64,000 bases of DNA, taken from the NCBI GenBank assembly GCA_013350335.1, contig CM023539.1, positions 15,748,302 through 15,812,301 of the forward strand, in the 5' to 3' direction. Positions 1-11,069 of this stretch are shown piece by piece; the stretch's first letter is position 1, and each line of letters begins with the position of its first letter. A program made the position numbers and the translations under genes. Source of the DNA: Chimonanthus salicifolius. Its lineage: Eukaryota > Streptophyta > Magnoliopsida > Laurales > Calycanthaceae. The notes under the pieces were generated by a model. It saw only the letters and a list, made by a program, of their open reading frames with translations, was not told where the DNA came from and ran no database searches.

Positions 1-930
1 CTAAAAGCGAGGCCTCAAACTACTTATGAAAGATCACGGCCTACACCTCCATACTCATCCCATGAATATGAAGATGAGTCAAATCATTACCATCGTACCA
101 CAAACATGATTACGATCTCAATTTAACATAAACCTCATGTACATGTGCTAAAACATCAAAGGAACCTTAATAATATTACACACAGTAATAAATCATAGTA
201 CAACATTATTATTATGGCCACAACATTATAAATCAATCTCAATAATATTACAAATAATACCATAAAAGCAAACATAATATCCATCCAATCCGAACATAAT
301 TATTAGATTTTTCAACAAGGTTAGTGATTGATTTCCTTTTATCCGGGCAGACTGACTCTCCTCACGTCCATTAGAACACTTATCCAAATTCCCTTACACT
401 ACTGTGAGTACCCCAGATTACAACCACTATTCAAACATGCACCCAGCCTATTTTGTAAATCCAAATATTATATTTCAAAACATCTTACATTATGCAATAT
501 TTATTCTTTTGCTTAGTCATACAAATAAACTAGAGAATTATCCTGCATAATAAAGGTAAAATGTATTATTTTCCATCACCTAAAAAGTTCTTGAAGTGTA
601 GGTGATGAATCCAAACACATCCCAACTTGTCGTCAAGTAGTAAGAATTTCAGGATGTGCTGCACATAAATTTATTTAAAGGTTCCAAGTATTGTTATTAT
701 TATCATGCTTATCAAATAATTTGAACAACCTAGATTTAATATTAATTTTATTTATTTTAATTGCCAACTTTGCACCCAAAATGAAGGGGCTAACCCAATA
801 GAAGATGAGTTTGTAACCTTCAATCGGGGAAATAATGTTGTTGAATAAGATGTAGTAGAGAAAACAATTTGAAGGAAATCTACGTCAATCAAATAAATAT
901 GGTACCGAATAAATCAATCAGAAGATATAT
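1..930. other. AT-rich stretch, no gene recognised
   Basis: No coding region with family resemblance is visible on either strand. The only ORF here (62 codons at 328-516) has no recognisable motif. The stretch lies downstream, in the minus-strand sense, of the Gypsy RNase H relic, so it may be decayed retroelement sequence. That is inference. Confidence 0.5.
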
Positions 931-1048
931 ATATTAGTTGGCCATTATGTACCAAATAATATTAGTTTTCCTTATTACGTTTTCTGTTTTAGTAATAAGA
1001 AAAAAAAAACTTTGAAAAGTGGTCGATGGTGCTGCCTTGCAAGGGCAA

Positions 1049-1071
1049 TATATATATATATATATATATAT
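1049..1071. repeat. (TA)n microsatellite
   Basis: A run of alternating TA lies exactly where the RNase H homology ends on its 3' side. Confidence 0.9.
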
Positions 1072-1680
1072 CCATCGGATCAGGCGGGACTTAGCATCTT
1101 CCTTAGAAAGAAGATACTTGAGTGCAGCGTGATCTGAATAGATAACGACCTTCGAACCTACTAAGTAAAATCGAAATTTGTCTAGCGCAAATAGAACTGC
1201 TAACAGCTCTTTTTCCGTGGTGGAATAATGAAGCTGAATGTCATTCAACATTTTGTTAGCATAGTAGATAACATGAGGTAATCTATTCATTCTTTGTCCT
1301 AACACAACTCCTACTGTATAGTCAGAGGCATCGCACATAATTTCAAAAGGTACAGACTAATCAGGTGGCTGTATGATTGAAGCAGAAGTCAAAGCGGTTT
1401 TCAATTTTTCAAAGGCTATGATACATTTTTCATCAAAATTGAAAATGGCATCCCTGGTCAGGAGTCTACAGAGAGGTCTTGACATGTCACTGAATCCTTT
1501 GATAAACCTTCAGTAAAATCCAGCGTGACCTAAAAATGACCTAATCTCTTTACAGTTAGTGGTTTTGCTAAATTAAAGATTAGGTTAAACTTGGTTTTAT
1601 CCACTTCAATTCCTTTTTCTGAGATAATGTGCCCAAGTATTATGCCTGATTTCACCATAAAGTGACATTTTTCCCATAAA
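1072..1680 (-). pseudogene. Ty3/Gypsy reverse transcriptase-RNase H relic
   Basis: Read on the minus strand, this is the end of a Gypsy RT and the start of its RNase H. Near 1590-1675 the translation carries the GHIIS-type RT motif. At 1340-1530 comes the connection region (GFYRRFIKGFS-like, with FEKLK). At 1074-1338 comes RNase H, with the CDASDY, STTEKELLAV and YSDHAALKYL motifs typical of plant Gypsy pol. The RT part needs frame changes and has internal stops, so it is dead. Protease, integrase and LTRs were not found next to it. The coding similarity stops at a (TA)n microsatellite at 1049-1071, which is probably the breakpoint. Family assignment is firm; the exact lineage is not resolved. 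Confidence 0.85.
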
Positions 1681-2940
1681 CAGTGTTATTTAAGTTGATT
1701 AATGGTAAATGATTGGAATGGCAAAATGGTAATTTACCATAAACAACGTTATTTTATTATTTCAATTGTTTGATTAATGTTTGAGTTAAAATGTTTGCTT
1801 TGATATTTAAATTCTGGAATTTATAAGTATTTTTATTATTAAACTACTCGAAGGATTCTGAAAACTAAGAAAATATTTATTTTAAGCAATTTTAGAAGTT
1901 ATAAAATACTAAGAAAATAAGTGTTGTTAAATTGGGTTTTAACTTATTGTATTGTGTTTTTTATATTTTAAAAATAAAGACTTTAAACCCTTTAAATAAA
2001 TACAATTTAAATTAAGGGAATAGTGTTAAAATGTGATTTTTATTTAAATCAATTTATTTTAATGAATTATAGATCTCCAAAATTTTATGGTATATAACGA
2101 TTTTTAAATCCAACATTTTGAATCGGATGGATTAAATTACTTAAATCTTTTAATAGCTAAATATTAGAAATAAATGAAGGAGGGTTAAAAGGCAAATAAA
2201 CTTTGAAGGACTAAACTGCAAATACCCAAATTTTAAATCACATGCGCAGTAGGTAACGAGCTCCTGCGTCGATGGTGATTCATAAAAGATATGAACGTAG
2301 CATGCAGATCATCGTGTTTCTCCCTCAGAGATGGTCGCAAGCCTACCACCCTGTCCCCTCAGCCTATTTAAAAGTAGCAGACACAGTGGAAATCTCCATT
2401 GCTTCTTTGTTTTTCTCTATGTTCTTCCTACTTCTTCTTCACTTGTTTTTCACCGTTAGTTTAAGTGGAAGATTTTTCTAGTTGCTGAAACTCTGCCCAA
2501 TTTGCAAAACGAGGGACAACCTTTAGATTCATTTTCGAATTCTAGCAAGTTTAGGATCAAATAGAAGTTAATTTGATTGAGATTTAAGTCTTAAAATAAT
2601 TTTTGAAGTTTACTAGAAAACATAGATTTTCATGTGTTTTACTGGTTTTTCTCTTAAGATCTGATGTTTTTAATCAGTGTGAATTGTCTAATTTATTACG
2701 AAATTGAAGAGGACTTACTGAAGAGCACACATGATCAAAATGATGTGAAAAACGAATTCAGAAAGCCCATTGTTTTTGGATTCGTATTTCTGTAACGACC
2801 CGACCCGAAAACAGGGCTTAGGGTCCAACTCAGTATGATATTGTCCGCTCTGGGCCTCGCACAGAAGAGAGCCTGCATAGATTTGCTCTTGGGCCCAGGC
2901 CCACATGGCCTAGCCCAAAACGCGTCACGTGATATCAGAG

Positions 2941-4841
2941 CAGGGGTCAAAATATCGGCCGATACTGTGCGTATCGGCCGATATAATTCGGTTTTTCAAC
3001 CACCGAATTATATCGGCCGATACGTATAGTATCGGCCGTACAAAAAAAAATTCGGCCGATATGTCCGAATTTTTGACCGAATTATCGGTCATCATATCGG
3101 CCGAATTTTAAAAATTCGGTTTTTTGTTTTTTTTTTTAAAAAAAAAACTTTTTTTTTCATAATAAATATCGGCCGAGATGACCGATATATCGGTCCAAAT
3201 CTCGGCCGAATCTGGGCCGAATCGGCCGTTTTTTCCCCCTGAAAACAGTAAATCTCGGGCCTGGGCCCAACTCAAGTTCGGCGATATTTTGCCGATATAT
3301 CGGACGATATCTCATGTCCGATATATCGGGCGAGATATCGGACGAGATCTCACCTGTCAACCAATTTCTCCCCATCACATCTCTGTGTACAGCGGACTGC
3401 AGGATTCGGCTGGTCCGGCATGCCTGAATATTTTATTATTTTTTTTAAATCCAAAAAATCGAACCGGTCCAATTTTTTCCTATAAATACCATTCACCTAC
3501 ATCTAAAATTTCACACCTTATTTTCAAAGAGAAAATCAGATTTTACTATTTATCTTTCAAAAAAATTACACTCTTCATTACTTGATTTAAGTAAGTTCTA
3601 AACGACCCGGATTTGTTTGAAATCGAACGATCCAGACCGTTCAAAGGTTTCTTCATTTACAGATCTACTGATCTTGTAAGTTTTGTAATTTATTTCGATT
3701 TATCTGTATTTTATTTTAATTTTTTTAGCCAAAAATAACATAAAAGAAGTTAAAAAATGCTTGAAGTTAAATAAGATATGTAGTAATAAAAGCTTTATAT
3801 AGGTATTATAATTTTTTTTCCATCTTAATGTATCTGTAGTTAGTTTTTGTGTACTTTGTTAGTTACTATTTTTTTTCATTTATTTATTCATTTTTGTTAA
3901 CTATTTCAACATAAAATAGCATAAATGAAAAAAAAAGTTAGAAAATGATAATACCTATAAAATAATAGATGAACATTTTTCATTTTCTCTTAGTTACTGT
4001 TACTAACATGTTAAAATTTACAGCAACATTTTTTACATTCACTTACTCCTTATTTTAATTATTTCATTATTATCTATGGACTATGATATATAAATGTTAG
4101 TAAATGGTAAAACCTATAAAATAATACATGAAATTTTTTTATTTGTTGTTATTTAATGTATACTAACTTCTTTTACAGGGATGAAATTTTTTTCCTTTTA
4201 TTTTATTTCTTTTTGTAATTATTTCATTATTATCTATGGACTATGACATATAAATGTTAGAAAATGGTAAAACCTATAAAATAATACATGTAATTTTTTT
4301 ATTTGCTGTTATTTAATGTATACTAACTTCTTTTACAGGGATGAAATTTTTTCCTTTTATTTTCTTTATTTTTGTAATTATTTCATTATTATCTATGGTC
4401 TATGATATATAAATGTTAGAAAATGGTAAAACCTATAAAATAATACATGAAATTTTTTTATTTGCTGTTATATAATGTATACTAACTTCTTTTACAAGGA
4501 TGCAATTTTTTCCTTTTATTTTATTTCTTTTTGTAATTATTTCATTATTATCTATGGACTATGATATATACATGTTAGAAAATAGTAAAACCTATAAAAT
4601 AATACATGAACTTTTTTTATTTGCTGTTATTTAATGTATAATAACTTCTTTTAAAGGGATGCAATTTTTTCCTTTTATTTTATTTCTTTTTGTAATTTTC
4701 ACCATTTTATTACTATTTATATAATTTCCCACTATCGTAACTTCAAAAATATATTAGAAGATGTAAATGTCCGATATTTTATGAAAAAATTACATATTCA
4801 ATAAGCTCATAATTTTCTGCATTTGCTGTAGTTTTTTTGGA

Positions 4842-4872
<31 letters not shown>

Positions 4873-4978
4873 CGGGGAGGAGAGAGAAAAAGTTCGGCCG
4901 ATATATCGGCCGAACCGATATATCGGCCGATATGAAAAATCGGCCGGGATAACGGCCCGGCCGATTTTTTTACCCCTG
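2941..4978. mobile_element. Non-autonomous hAT element with palindromic subterminal arrays
   Basis: The element sits inside the left LTR of the TRIM at 2791. An exact 8-bp duplication TATCAGAG flanks it (2933-2940 and 4979-4986). The uninterrupted LTR at 5295-5626 gives the empty site. The ends are inverted repeats CAGGGGTCAAAA / TTTTTTACCCCTG, followed by many copies of the dyad TATCGGCCGATA and variants (2953-3380 and 4890-4970). hAT transposons have 8-bp TSDs and CAGGG-type ends, so the superfamily call is good. No transposase motif was found in the 2 kb. A TATA box (TATAAATACC, 3481-3490) and a pyrimidine-rich leader downstream may be the promoter left from an autonomous parent. Confidence 0.9.
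4040..4700. repeat. About 160-bp tandem repeat inside the hAT element
   Basis: Four full copies and one diverged partial copy of an AT-rich unit lie in tandem. The word TATCTATGG recurs at 4071, 4231, 4390 and 4549, giving periods of 160, 159 and 159. Each unit also carries AAAACCTATAAAATAATACATG and an ACTTCTTTTACAGGG-like stretch. Confidence 0.9.
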
Positions 4979-5689
4979 TATCAGAGTACCCAGCGAGATA
5001 TTGTCCTCTTTGGATCCACCCCTCAAGGATTTGTTTTCACTACCCATCCACTGGGCTGGAACGCGTCACACAAGAGTTAAGGGGGTGGCCTCAAATAAAC
5101 CCCCACTCCTTAACCTCCACTACCAATGTGGGACTCCCCACATTGGTGGTGTGTTTACAAAGGGGCAGGGTATCACAATCACCCCCCTAAGGTCTCGAGC
5201 CGCCCTCGGCTTGATTCGGCCCAGCTCAACAACATCAGGAAAGGAAGAAAGCCCACACAGTCTTAGTGTAGAACCTCAGCTTTGATACCAAATTTATAAC
5301 GACCCGACCAATAAACAGGGCGTAGGGTCCAACTCAATGTGATATTGTCCGCTCTAGGCCTCGTACACAAGCGAGCCCGCACGGATTTGCTCTTGAGCAC
5401 ATGGCTCGGCCCAAAACGCGTCACTGGTATCAGAGTACGCAGTGAGATATTGTCCTCTTTGGGTCCACCTCTCAAGGATTTGTGTCCACTACCCATCGAC
5501 TAGGCTGGAACGCGTCACACAAGAGTTAAGGGGGTGGCTTCAAATAAACCCCCACTCCTTAACCTCCACTACCGATGTGGGACTCCTCCCACCGGTGGTG
5601 TGTTCACAAAGGGGTAGGGTATCACAATTTCACTCTGTCAGTCCCATCACTGCACTGTTGCATGTGACAGAAGAAGAATACGACACTTG

Positions 5690-5990
5690 GAAGCTCCGAG
5701 AATCGGCCTTCGGAAGATCCGAAGCTGAGACTTCGGAAGTTCCGAAGTTCTGTTTAGGGTTTCGAAGCTCAGCAGAGGACAATTTTTCCTTACTGCCTTT
5801 GCTGGACAGACTAGGACGTTCCAAGACTCATTCGGACGATCCGAACTGCTCGGAAGTTTCAAGCAAACCTCGGCAGGTTTCGAGATAGACCGAGACTCAC
5901 TGTTTTCTGATTTGTTGATTTTCTGTTCGGAAGTAGGCTCGGTCGTTCCAACACCTGAACTTCGGATGTTCCGAAGTATAGAACCAAGTT
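5690..5990. repeat. Array of CTTCGGAAGTTCCGAAG-type palindromes
   Basis: Short imperfect inverted repeats built on TTCGGAAG/TTCCGAAG recur here, for example at 5706-5745, 5828-5850 and 5951-5977. No ORF with family resemblance underlies them. A similar array with a different core (TATCGGAAGTCCGATA) is found at 56060-56330, in the corresponding part of the other long repeat. Confidence 0.75.
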
Positions 5991-6200
5991 CCAAAGGTAC
6001 TATGAAAATCCAAAATTTAGGCAGTGGCTCAGAAATTCCAAAGCCACAGTACCTGGTTCTGAGGCATATTCCGAGGAACCCAGAACTGGTTTTGAGATTT
6101 ATCCTAAGTTAAGGAATTCATCTTAAGTTTAGACCTTAGATTTTAATATGATGTTTTTTATACCATATTCTTAATTAAAAGTGATATAAACCCTTGTTTG

Positions 6201-6231
<31 letters not shown>

Positions 6232-6237
6232 ATTATT
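6201..6237. repeat. (ATT)n microsatellite
   Basis: About twelve consecutive ATT/TTA units form a simple repeat. Confidence 0.85.
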
Positions 6238-6365
6238 CACTTCCAGGCCGATACTCTTTATGTGTGGCGCAGCTAAAACGCAGCCCGATAGCTATCAGTA
6301 GCTGAGTGATTAACTTCGCCGCTCGGTAGAAAAGAAAGGTTCGGGCACTGAGTGATTTTCTTTTT

Positions 6366-6480
6366 ATCTCTAGGCCTAACCCAATATATCTCCATGGTCC
6401 AATCTAGAAGATAATACGAGTAGTGGCCTGGACATTTTATATCTCTAGGCCTAACTCAATATATCTCCATGGTTATTTCC
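6366..6480 (+). repeat. Short tandem duplication of a 75-bp unit
   Basis: The phrase ATCTCTAGGCCTAAC followed by CAATATATCTCCATGGT occurs twice, near 6366 and 6441, each followed by a similar AGAAGATAATA/AGAAAATAATA word. This is a local duplication within the long repeat. Confidence 0.7.
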
Positions 6481-9089
6481 AGAAAATAATATGTGCAGTA
6501 GCATGAGCACCTTTATTGTACCATCTGGGCAAAGTCTCAATACTCTACCCTGGCCAGGAAGAAATATGAGACTAGGCACTGAGTATTTTATTGATTGATG
6601 GATTATTCTAATTAAAAAGAAATAGTAACCCACTAAGGAGACTCACAGTCATTTCCCTTGGAGTTTTTCCAAAAAATAGGACAGAAGGATTTGAAACACT
6701 ATGAATGTATGTTGTATTGCTTATAACTGTGTATTATGGTTGATTAATAATTATATGATTTATTGTATTTCCATTTGTGTGTTTAACAGATACAGCGAAA
6801 TCCGACATATTTTGGTTAGGAGACTTAACGATACAGTATGGGTAAATCAAGTTAAAAGGATCTAGTGCAGTGAGTGGTTTCTTATGATAAACCTACTTAT
6901 ATGCCTAGACATGATAAACTGTTATAAAATGTGCTTATGGAAACTGATGATATTTTGTGATATTGACTATGAAATGCTCTATTATGTGAACTTGAGCATT
7001 ATGATGATGGAACTATAATATTGATACTGCCTCCACGTACACTCAGCTGCCGGGCTATGGTAGACCAGAGAAGGTCATATATTATGTTTTTGCTAGCCCA
7101 GGTATGTCGGTTATGCTCTTGCAAGATACTGCATTTTGACCGTGTCAGAACTTAATGCATTTATAGTCAGTGTAGTGCTTAAGTGTTGAGGTGGATATTG
7201 GCAGTGATACTCGTGACTTGGTATATTGGTATGGTCGACCAATTATGATCTCAATTATGAAAATGGTAACAGTAGACCATTATGGTGATATTGAATTATC
7301 TGCACATACTAACTTGATGATGATTATTGTATTATGTTATATTCTATTCACTGGACTAATTAGTTCACACCTCTCACATTTCAAGAGATGTACCTGAGGA
7401 GGAAGAACCTCCATTGCAACTTTAAGATGATAAAGTTGATGATGTTACTTGTATCTCCCATGGACAGGAAATACATTCTATTTTTTTATCTTGGTTGATA
7501 AACCATATTTTGTATTAAGTACCGCATGTGGTACTTAGTCTAAGCATGTATTAAATCGTCATGTTTCTGTTAGCAACTCTGGTTTGATATGAATATGATT
7601 ATGTTGAATCATTTGATAGAAATATTTGTTGTATGATATGTATTATACAGGGGTAGATATATGATATATATTTGAGTCCACATGTAAAGAGCATTTCTGA
7701 CATTTTATTTATGGGCTTTACTGTAGACCTTAATGATCCAGCCCAATTAGGAATTTATTTGATTGGAGGTTATATAAAAAAAAAATTAGTAACAATCTGG
7801 CCCACTAAACGGGTCGGGGCGTTACAACTATCATCCGTAGTGGAGCAAGTCGCTCGATGATACCATTTGAGGTGGCGCTTAGTGACCCGGTGGTTCATCA
7901 GTAGTGGCGCTTAGTCACTCAGTGATACCACCTGAGGAGGCGCTTAGTCACCCGGTGGTCTTGAAGTGGCGCACTAAGTACTTTTTATATTACTTGCATT
8001 ATACTCTCTGGGGAGAAAATCTCCACCTGTAGTGCAACGGAAACGCCACTCGGTGGCCATCTGATGCGGCCTTGGTCGCCCGGTGGTAAACGGATTTGGG
8101 AACTGGGTTCTTTATTTACATACTGTATCTGTACCCTCTGGGCAGAAGTCCTCCATCAGTAGCGCAGCGGAAACGCCGCTCGGTGACCATCAATAGCACA
8201 GTGGAAACACCGCTCAATGGTAAAAGGGGTTGAGCACTGAGTACTTTTATTTAATTTACTGCACTGTACCATCTGGGCTCCATCTCAATACTTTTCCCTG
8301 GCCAGGAAAAAATAAGAGATTGGGCACTAAATGCATTATATTTTTTATTTTGATGTGATGTTTTGGATATCTGACAACTAACTGCTGACTTAATCTAATT
8401 GAGTAGAAAGAATTAGGAGACTCACTACATTTATCATGTTTTCTTGGAAAATACATAGGGGATAGGAAGTAGTTCGTAAATACTCTATCGATTTGAAATT
8501 TATATTCTTATATTTATCTTATATATTGTGTGATAATCTCTATGGATAGAGGTGAGGAGACTTGAACCAACACTTGTATTATATCATATGTTAAACCCAC
8601 TAACACGAGACTGAAATGGGACCCATGGTCATTTAATGATGGAAAAAGACTATGTAGGTCCAGAATATGAGACCTGACACTGCCTACATGTAAAGGATGT
8701 AAATGTTCTAACTGTTTAGAACGTAGGCGTTAAAAATGGTGTCAGGGAGTCGAGGACTTGTAGGCTCTAAAGCAGTATGGACCCATGGAGTGTTTGGAAA
8801 TTGTCAGGTAAAAACTGAGTGAAGGCATTCGTGTTATTAAATCCAGTTTTATATATTTATATAAATGTTGATTCTTTATTGATCATTGTATATTGGTGTT
8901 GGATGCACCAAATGGTAAGGCTGGAATATGGTGGTTCTCTCTGAATAAGTCTATGTGTAAGGAGGGCACTGAAAATCATGCATGATTGCATTTGACATTT
9001 GCATGTGACAATTATGATTATAAGTTAAATCTATGAAAGATAATAACTTAGGAAAATCTAATATTGGCCAATGGGCTATAATTGCTGAA

Positions 9090-9290
9090 ATTAGCTGAAC
9101 ACCTTATGCGAACCGTTGGGTTGAACGTGTTAGTAGATTGTGGTCGATCGCCATCTTGAACCGTTGGTGTTGGATGTGCTAATAGGCCGGGTCATAGAGA
9201 CCTTGAGGTATTAGGATGAGCGCCGTTTGCGAACTGTTGGGTTGGACGTGCTAGTGAGCCAAGTTGTGGAGACCTTATGCACTTGAAAGT
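9090..9290 (+). repeat. Degenerate short tandem repeat (GAACCGTTGGGTTG core)
   Basis: The word GAACCGTTGG or GAACTGTTGGGTTG, followed by an ACGTGYTAGT-like word, recurs near 9109, 9159 and 9231 at irregular spacing of 50-72 bp. A diverged counterpart seems to lie around 62620-62790. Confidence 0.55.
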
Positions 9291-9605
9291 TGCTAAATGG
9301 GGGCTGACCCCGGTAAAATTGGTAAAACACCTTAGAAAATTATCCTAGGGTGAAAATGGGTAATGTGGATTAACTGCATTTCATTAATAGAACAATCTTT
9401 ATTATTTGTTTCATGTATATTGTATATTGGATTTTATGATGAGCTCTCCCCATTTGGCTGTTGCTCATGTCCCTTACATTGTAGAATATGAGACAGAGGA
9501 AGAAGTGGAGGAACCAATGGTGCCTCGCTGAGAGTCAAACTGTGAATGTCTATGGACTATGTTATGTATTTTGATAATAAATACGCCTCCTATGGCATAA
9601 AAACT

Positions 9606-10123
9606 TGTAACACCCACCACCCACCTCAAAACTCCCACATTGATTGTGAGGTGGGTGGGGTGGGAGTTTATACGAGGGAAGTCCCTCCTCCCTTATATGA
9701 GGCCTTTTGGGCCTAGCCATGTGGGTCAGGGCCCAAGAACAAAACTGTGCGGGTCCACGTGGGGGGCCAAAGCGGACAATATCACACTTGGGAATGGTAG
9801 GGTCGGGTCATTACAATTGGTATCAGAGCACGGTTCAACACTCGGACTGTGCTAGACCCTCTACTTTTTTTATGTGACAGAGCCGAGGACTGCCCTGGTC
9901 TTAGGGGAATGGATTGTAACACCCACCACCCACCTCAAAAGTCCCACATCGATTGTGAGGTGGGTGGGGTGGGAGTTTATATGAGAGAAGTCCCCCTCCC
10001 TTGTGTGAGGCCTTTTGGGCCTGGCCATGTGGGCCAGGGCCCAAAAACAAAATCGTGTGGGTCCACGTGGGGGCCCAAAGCGGACAATATCACACTTTGG
10101 AATGGTAGGGCCGGGTCGTTATA
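9606..10123 (+). mobile_element. Complete TRIM retrotransposon, 518 bp
   Basis: This is a miniature LTR retrotransposon with every landmark visible. The 5' LTR is 9606-9815 (210 bp) and the 3' LTR is 9915-10123 (209 bp). They are near-identical and run from TGTAACACCCACCACCC to GGGTCRTTAYA. The primer-binding site TGGTATCAGAGC (9818-9829) matches initiator tRNA-Met. A polypurine tract AGGGGAATGGA (9903-9913) stands directly before the 3' LTR. The 5-bp TSD AAACT is perfect (9601-9605 and 10124-10128). The internal domain is about 100 bp and non-coding. Mobilisation in trans by an autonomous LTR element is the accepted model for TRIMs and is assumed here. Confidence 0.95.
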
Positions 10124-10489
10124 AAACTTATGTCTATAAGTTTGACATTTCTAGGAAATATTTTTGTGTGTTGGTATGCTCAATATATTGCTTTCGTGTG
10201 TTTTGAGTGAAAACTGTCTGGGTAATTTTGCCGACTGTGTTTAGGAATATTCAACACACGTATATCTCACATAGGTATTTGACTCACATGGGTAGTATGT
10301 TTATGGTATTAGTGAATCATTAGATGGTTGCTTTAAAAAAAAAATATTAGTCGCATCCCGAGCCCACTTCCAGGTTCGAGGCATGATAGTATTTTATTCC
10401 ATCATGTAAAGCTTGAAAGCCTTATATAATGTTTACAATGAATTATTCTCAGTTTTCCCTTACATAAAAAATAAGTGACTAAAATAAAA

Positions 10490-10658
10490 CATCTACGCGT
10501 GTCGCGTGCCGTATCCTTGCACACCTACGCGTATCGGTGGTGTATTCGTATTTAAAAATATTTTAATTAATTGGGTGCGTATTCGAGCCGTATTTGTGTC
10601 GGATACACATCCAACACGGATATTCGAAGGGTTTTGAAGTATCCGTGCTTCGTAGATG
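10490..10658. repeat. Possible small inverted-repeat element (CATCTACG...CGTAGATG)
   Basis: The ends CATCTACG (10490) and CGTAGATG (10658) are inverted, and the interior holds further self-complementary CGTATCC/GGATAC words. I could not find a convincing target-site duplication, so the call as a MITE is weak. Confidence 0.4.
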
Positions 10659-11060
10659 ACTATAGATCGAGCGAATAGTCGTACTTAATCAGGGGCTAAA
10701 GGCTATGGACTGAGCGAACTGTTGTACTTAGCTGAAAGATGTTTGAAGGTCTGCGGATCATTATGTGCACATGGTGTTTGGTGGATTAGATGATTGCATG
10801 GGTTGGGCAACCATTGGCATTTGCATTACAAGCATATCTAATTCTGTTACTATGGATTTGTTTATTTTTTATTTAATAATGGTGGAAATCCTATTCGGTA
10901 TTACATGCTTGTTTGTATCTTTCACTGGGCATGGAGCACACACCGCTTGTATTTCAGGCTTCCCTAAAGAATTAGACGAAAGTGACACATTGATGCAGAA
11001 CTAGGATAATTCTTTGAGCTGCTAGGACAGAGGAGTCTTAGTTATTTGATTTATTAGACT
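10659..11060. other. Non-coding spacer left of the MULE
   Basis: Nothing recognisable was seen. An ORF at 10765-11004 has no family motif and is probably chance. Confidence 0.4.
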
Positions 11061-11069
11061 TTTTTATTT

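Larger units (their letters stand above)
2791..5626 (-). mobile_element. TRIM-like LTR retrotransposon, split by a hAT insertion
   Basis: This is a tiny LTR element with no coding capacity. The left LTR is 2791-2940 plus 4987-5177 (341 bp without the insertion) and the right LTR is 5295-5626 (332 bp). Both run from TRTAACGACCCGACC to GGGTATCACA. The internal part is only 117 bp (5178-5294). A primer-binding site complementary to initiator tRNA-Met (GCTTTGATACCA on the plus strand, 5279-5290) abuts the right LTR, and a polypyrimidine tract (5178-5191) abuts the left LTR. The element is therefore in minus orientation. The 5-bp target duplication ATTTC is perfect (2786-2790 and 5627-5631). Removing the 2-kb hAT element leaves about 790 bp, which fits the TRIM class. 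Confidence 0.88.
1690..7827 (+). repeat. Degenerate long LTR-like repeat, copy 1 (interrupted by TRIM)
   Basis: Apart from the TRIM at 2791-5626, this non-coding stretch parallels the outer repeat at 54808-63358. Both have an AT-rich first third, a promoter-like zone (TATTTAAAAG at 2365-2374 here; TATAAAATGG near 55576 there), then an array of short palindromes (5690-5990 here; 56060-56330 there). Both then have text about 'ctctgggc...ctc' and 'gagcactgagtactt', a stretch resembling 7330-7420, and an end near a TGACATTT plus GTTACA/GTGACA motif (7660-7827 here). The parallel was judged by eye on short shared words. The left boundary is uncertain, and the right end is placed at GGGGCGTTACA (7827). 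LTR identity is inferred from the TG...CA-type ends of the other copy. Confidence 0.45.
7832..10400 (+). repeat. Degenerate long LTR-like repeat, copy 2 (interrupted by TRIM)
   Basis: This non-coding stretch shares ordered blocks with 61560-63358. The block at 8618-8800 (TGGGACCCATGG, GAGACCTGACA, GTGTCAGGGAG) matches 62000-62170. The block at 9440-9600 (CCCTTACATTGTAG, GAGGAACC, GCATAA) matches 62945-63125. The AGTCGC...GAGCCCAC word near 10350-10380 matches 63319-63340. At 7832-8240 it opens with degenerate 'GGCGCTTAGTCACCCGGTGGT' units. It is interrupted by the TRIM at 9606-10123. No ORF has family resemblance. Confidence 0.55.

Noticed and set aside
2953..3380. Regularly recurring palindromes that might suggest a CRISPR-like array
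   Set aside because: Spacing is irregular, spacers are themselves repeat text, and TSD plus TIR evidence makes this a hAT subterminal region in a plant genome.
2715..3585. Overlapping ORFs on both strands around the TRIM and hAT left end
   Set aside because: They read through LTR and GGCC-dyad repeats, show no domain, and exist in several frames at once because the repeats lack stops.
10490..10658. A confirmed MITE
   Set aside because: The ends are inverted, but no 2-, 3-, 8- or 9-bp target duplicate fits convincingly. Kept only as a low-confidence repeat.
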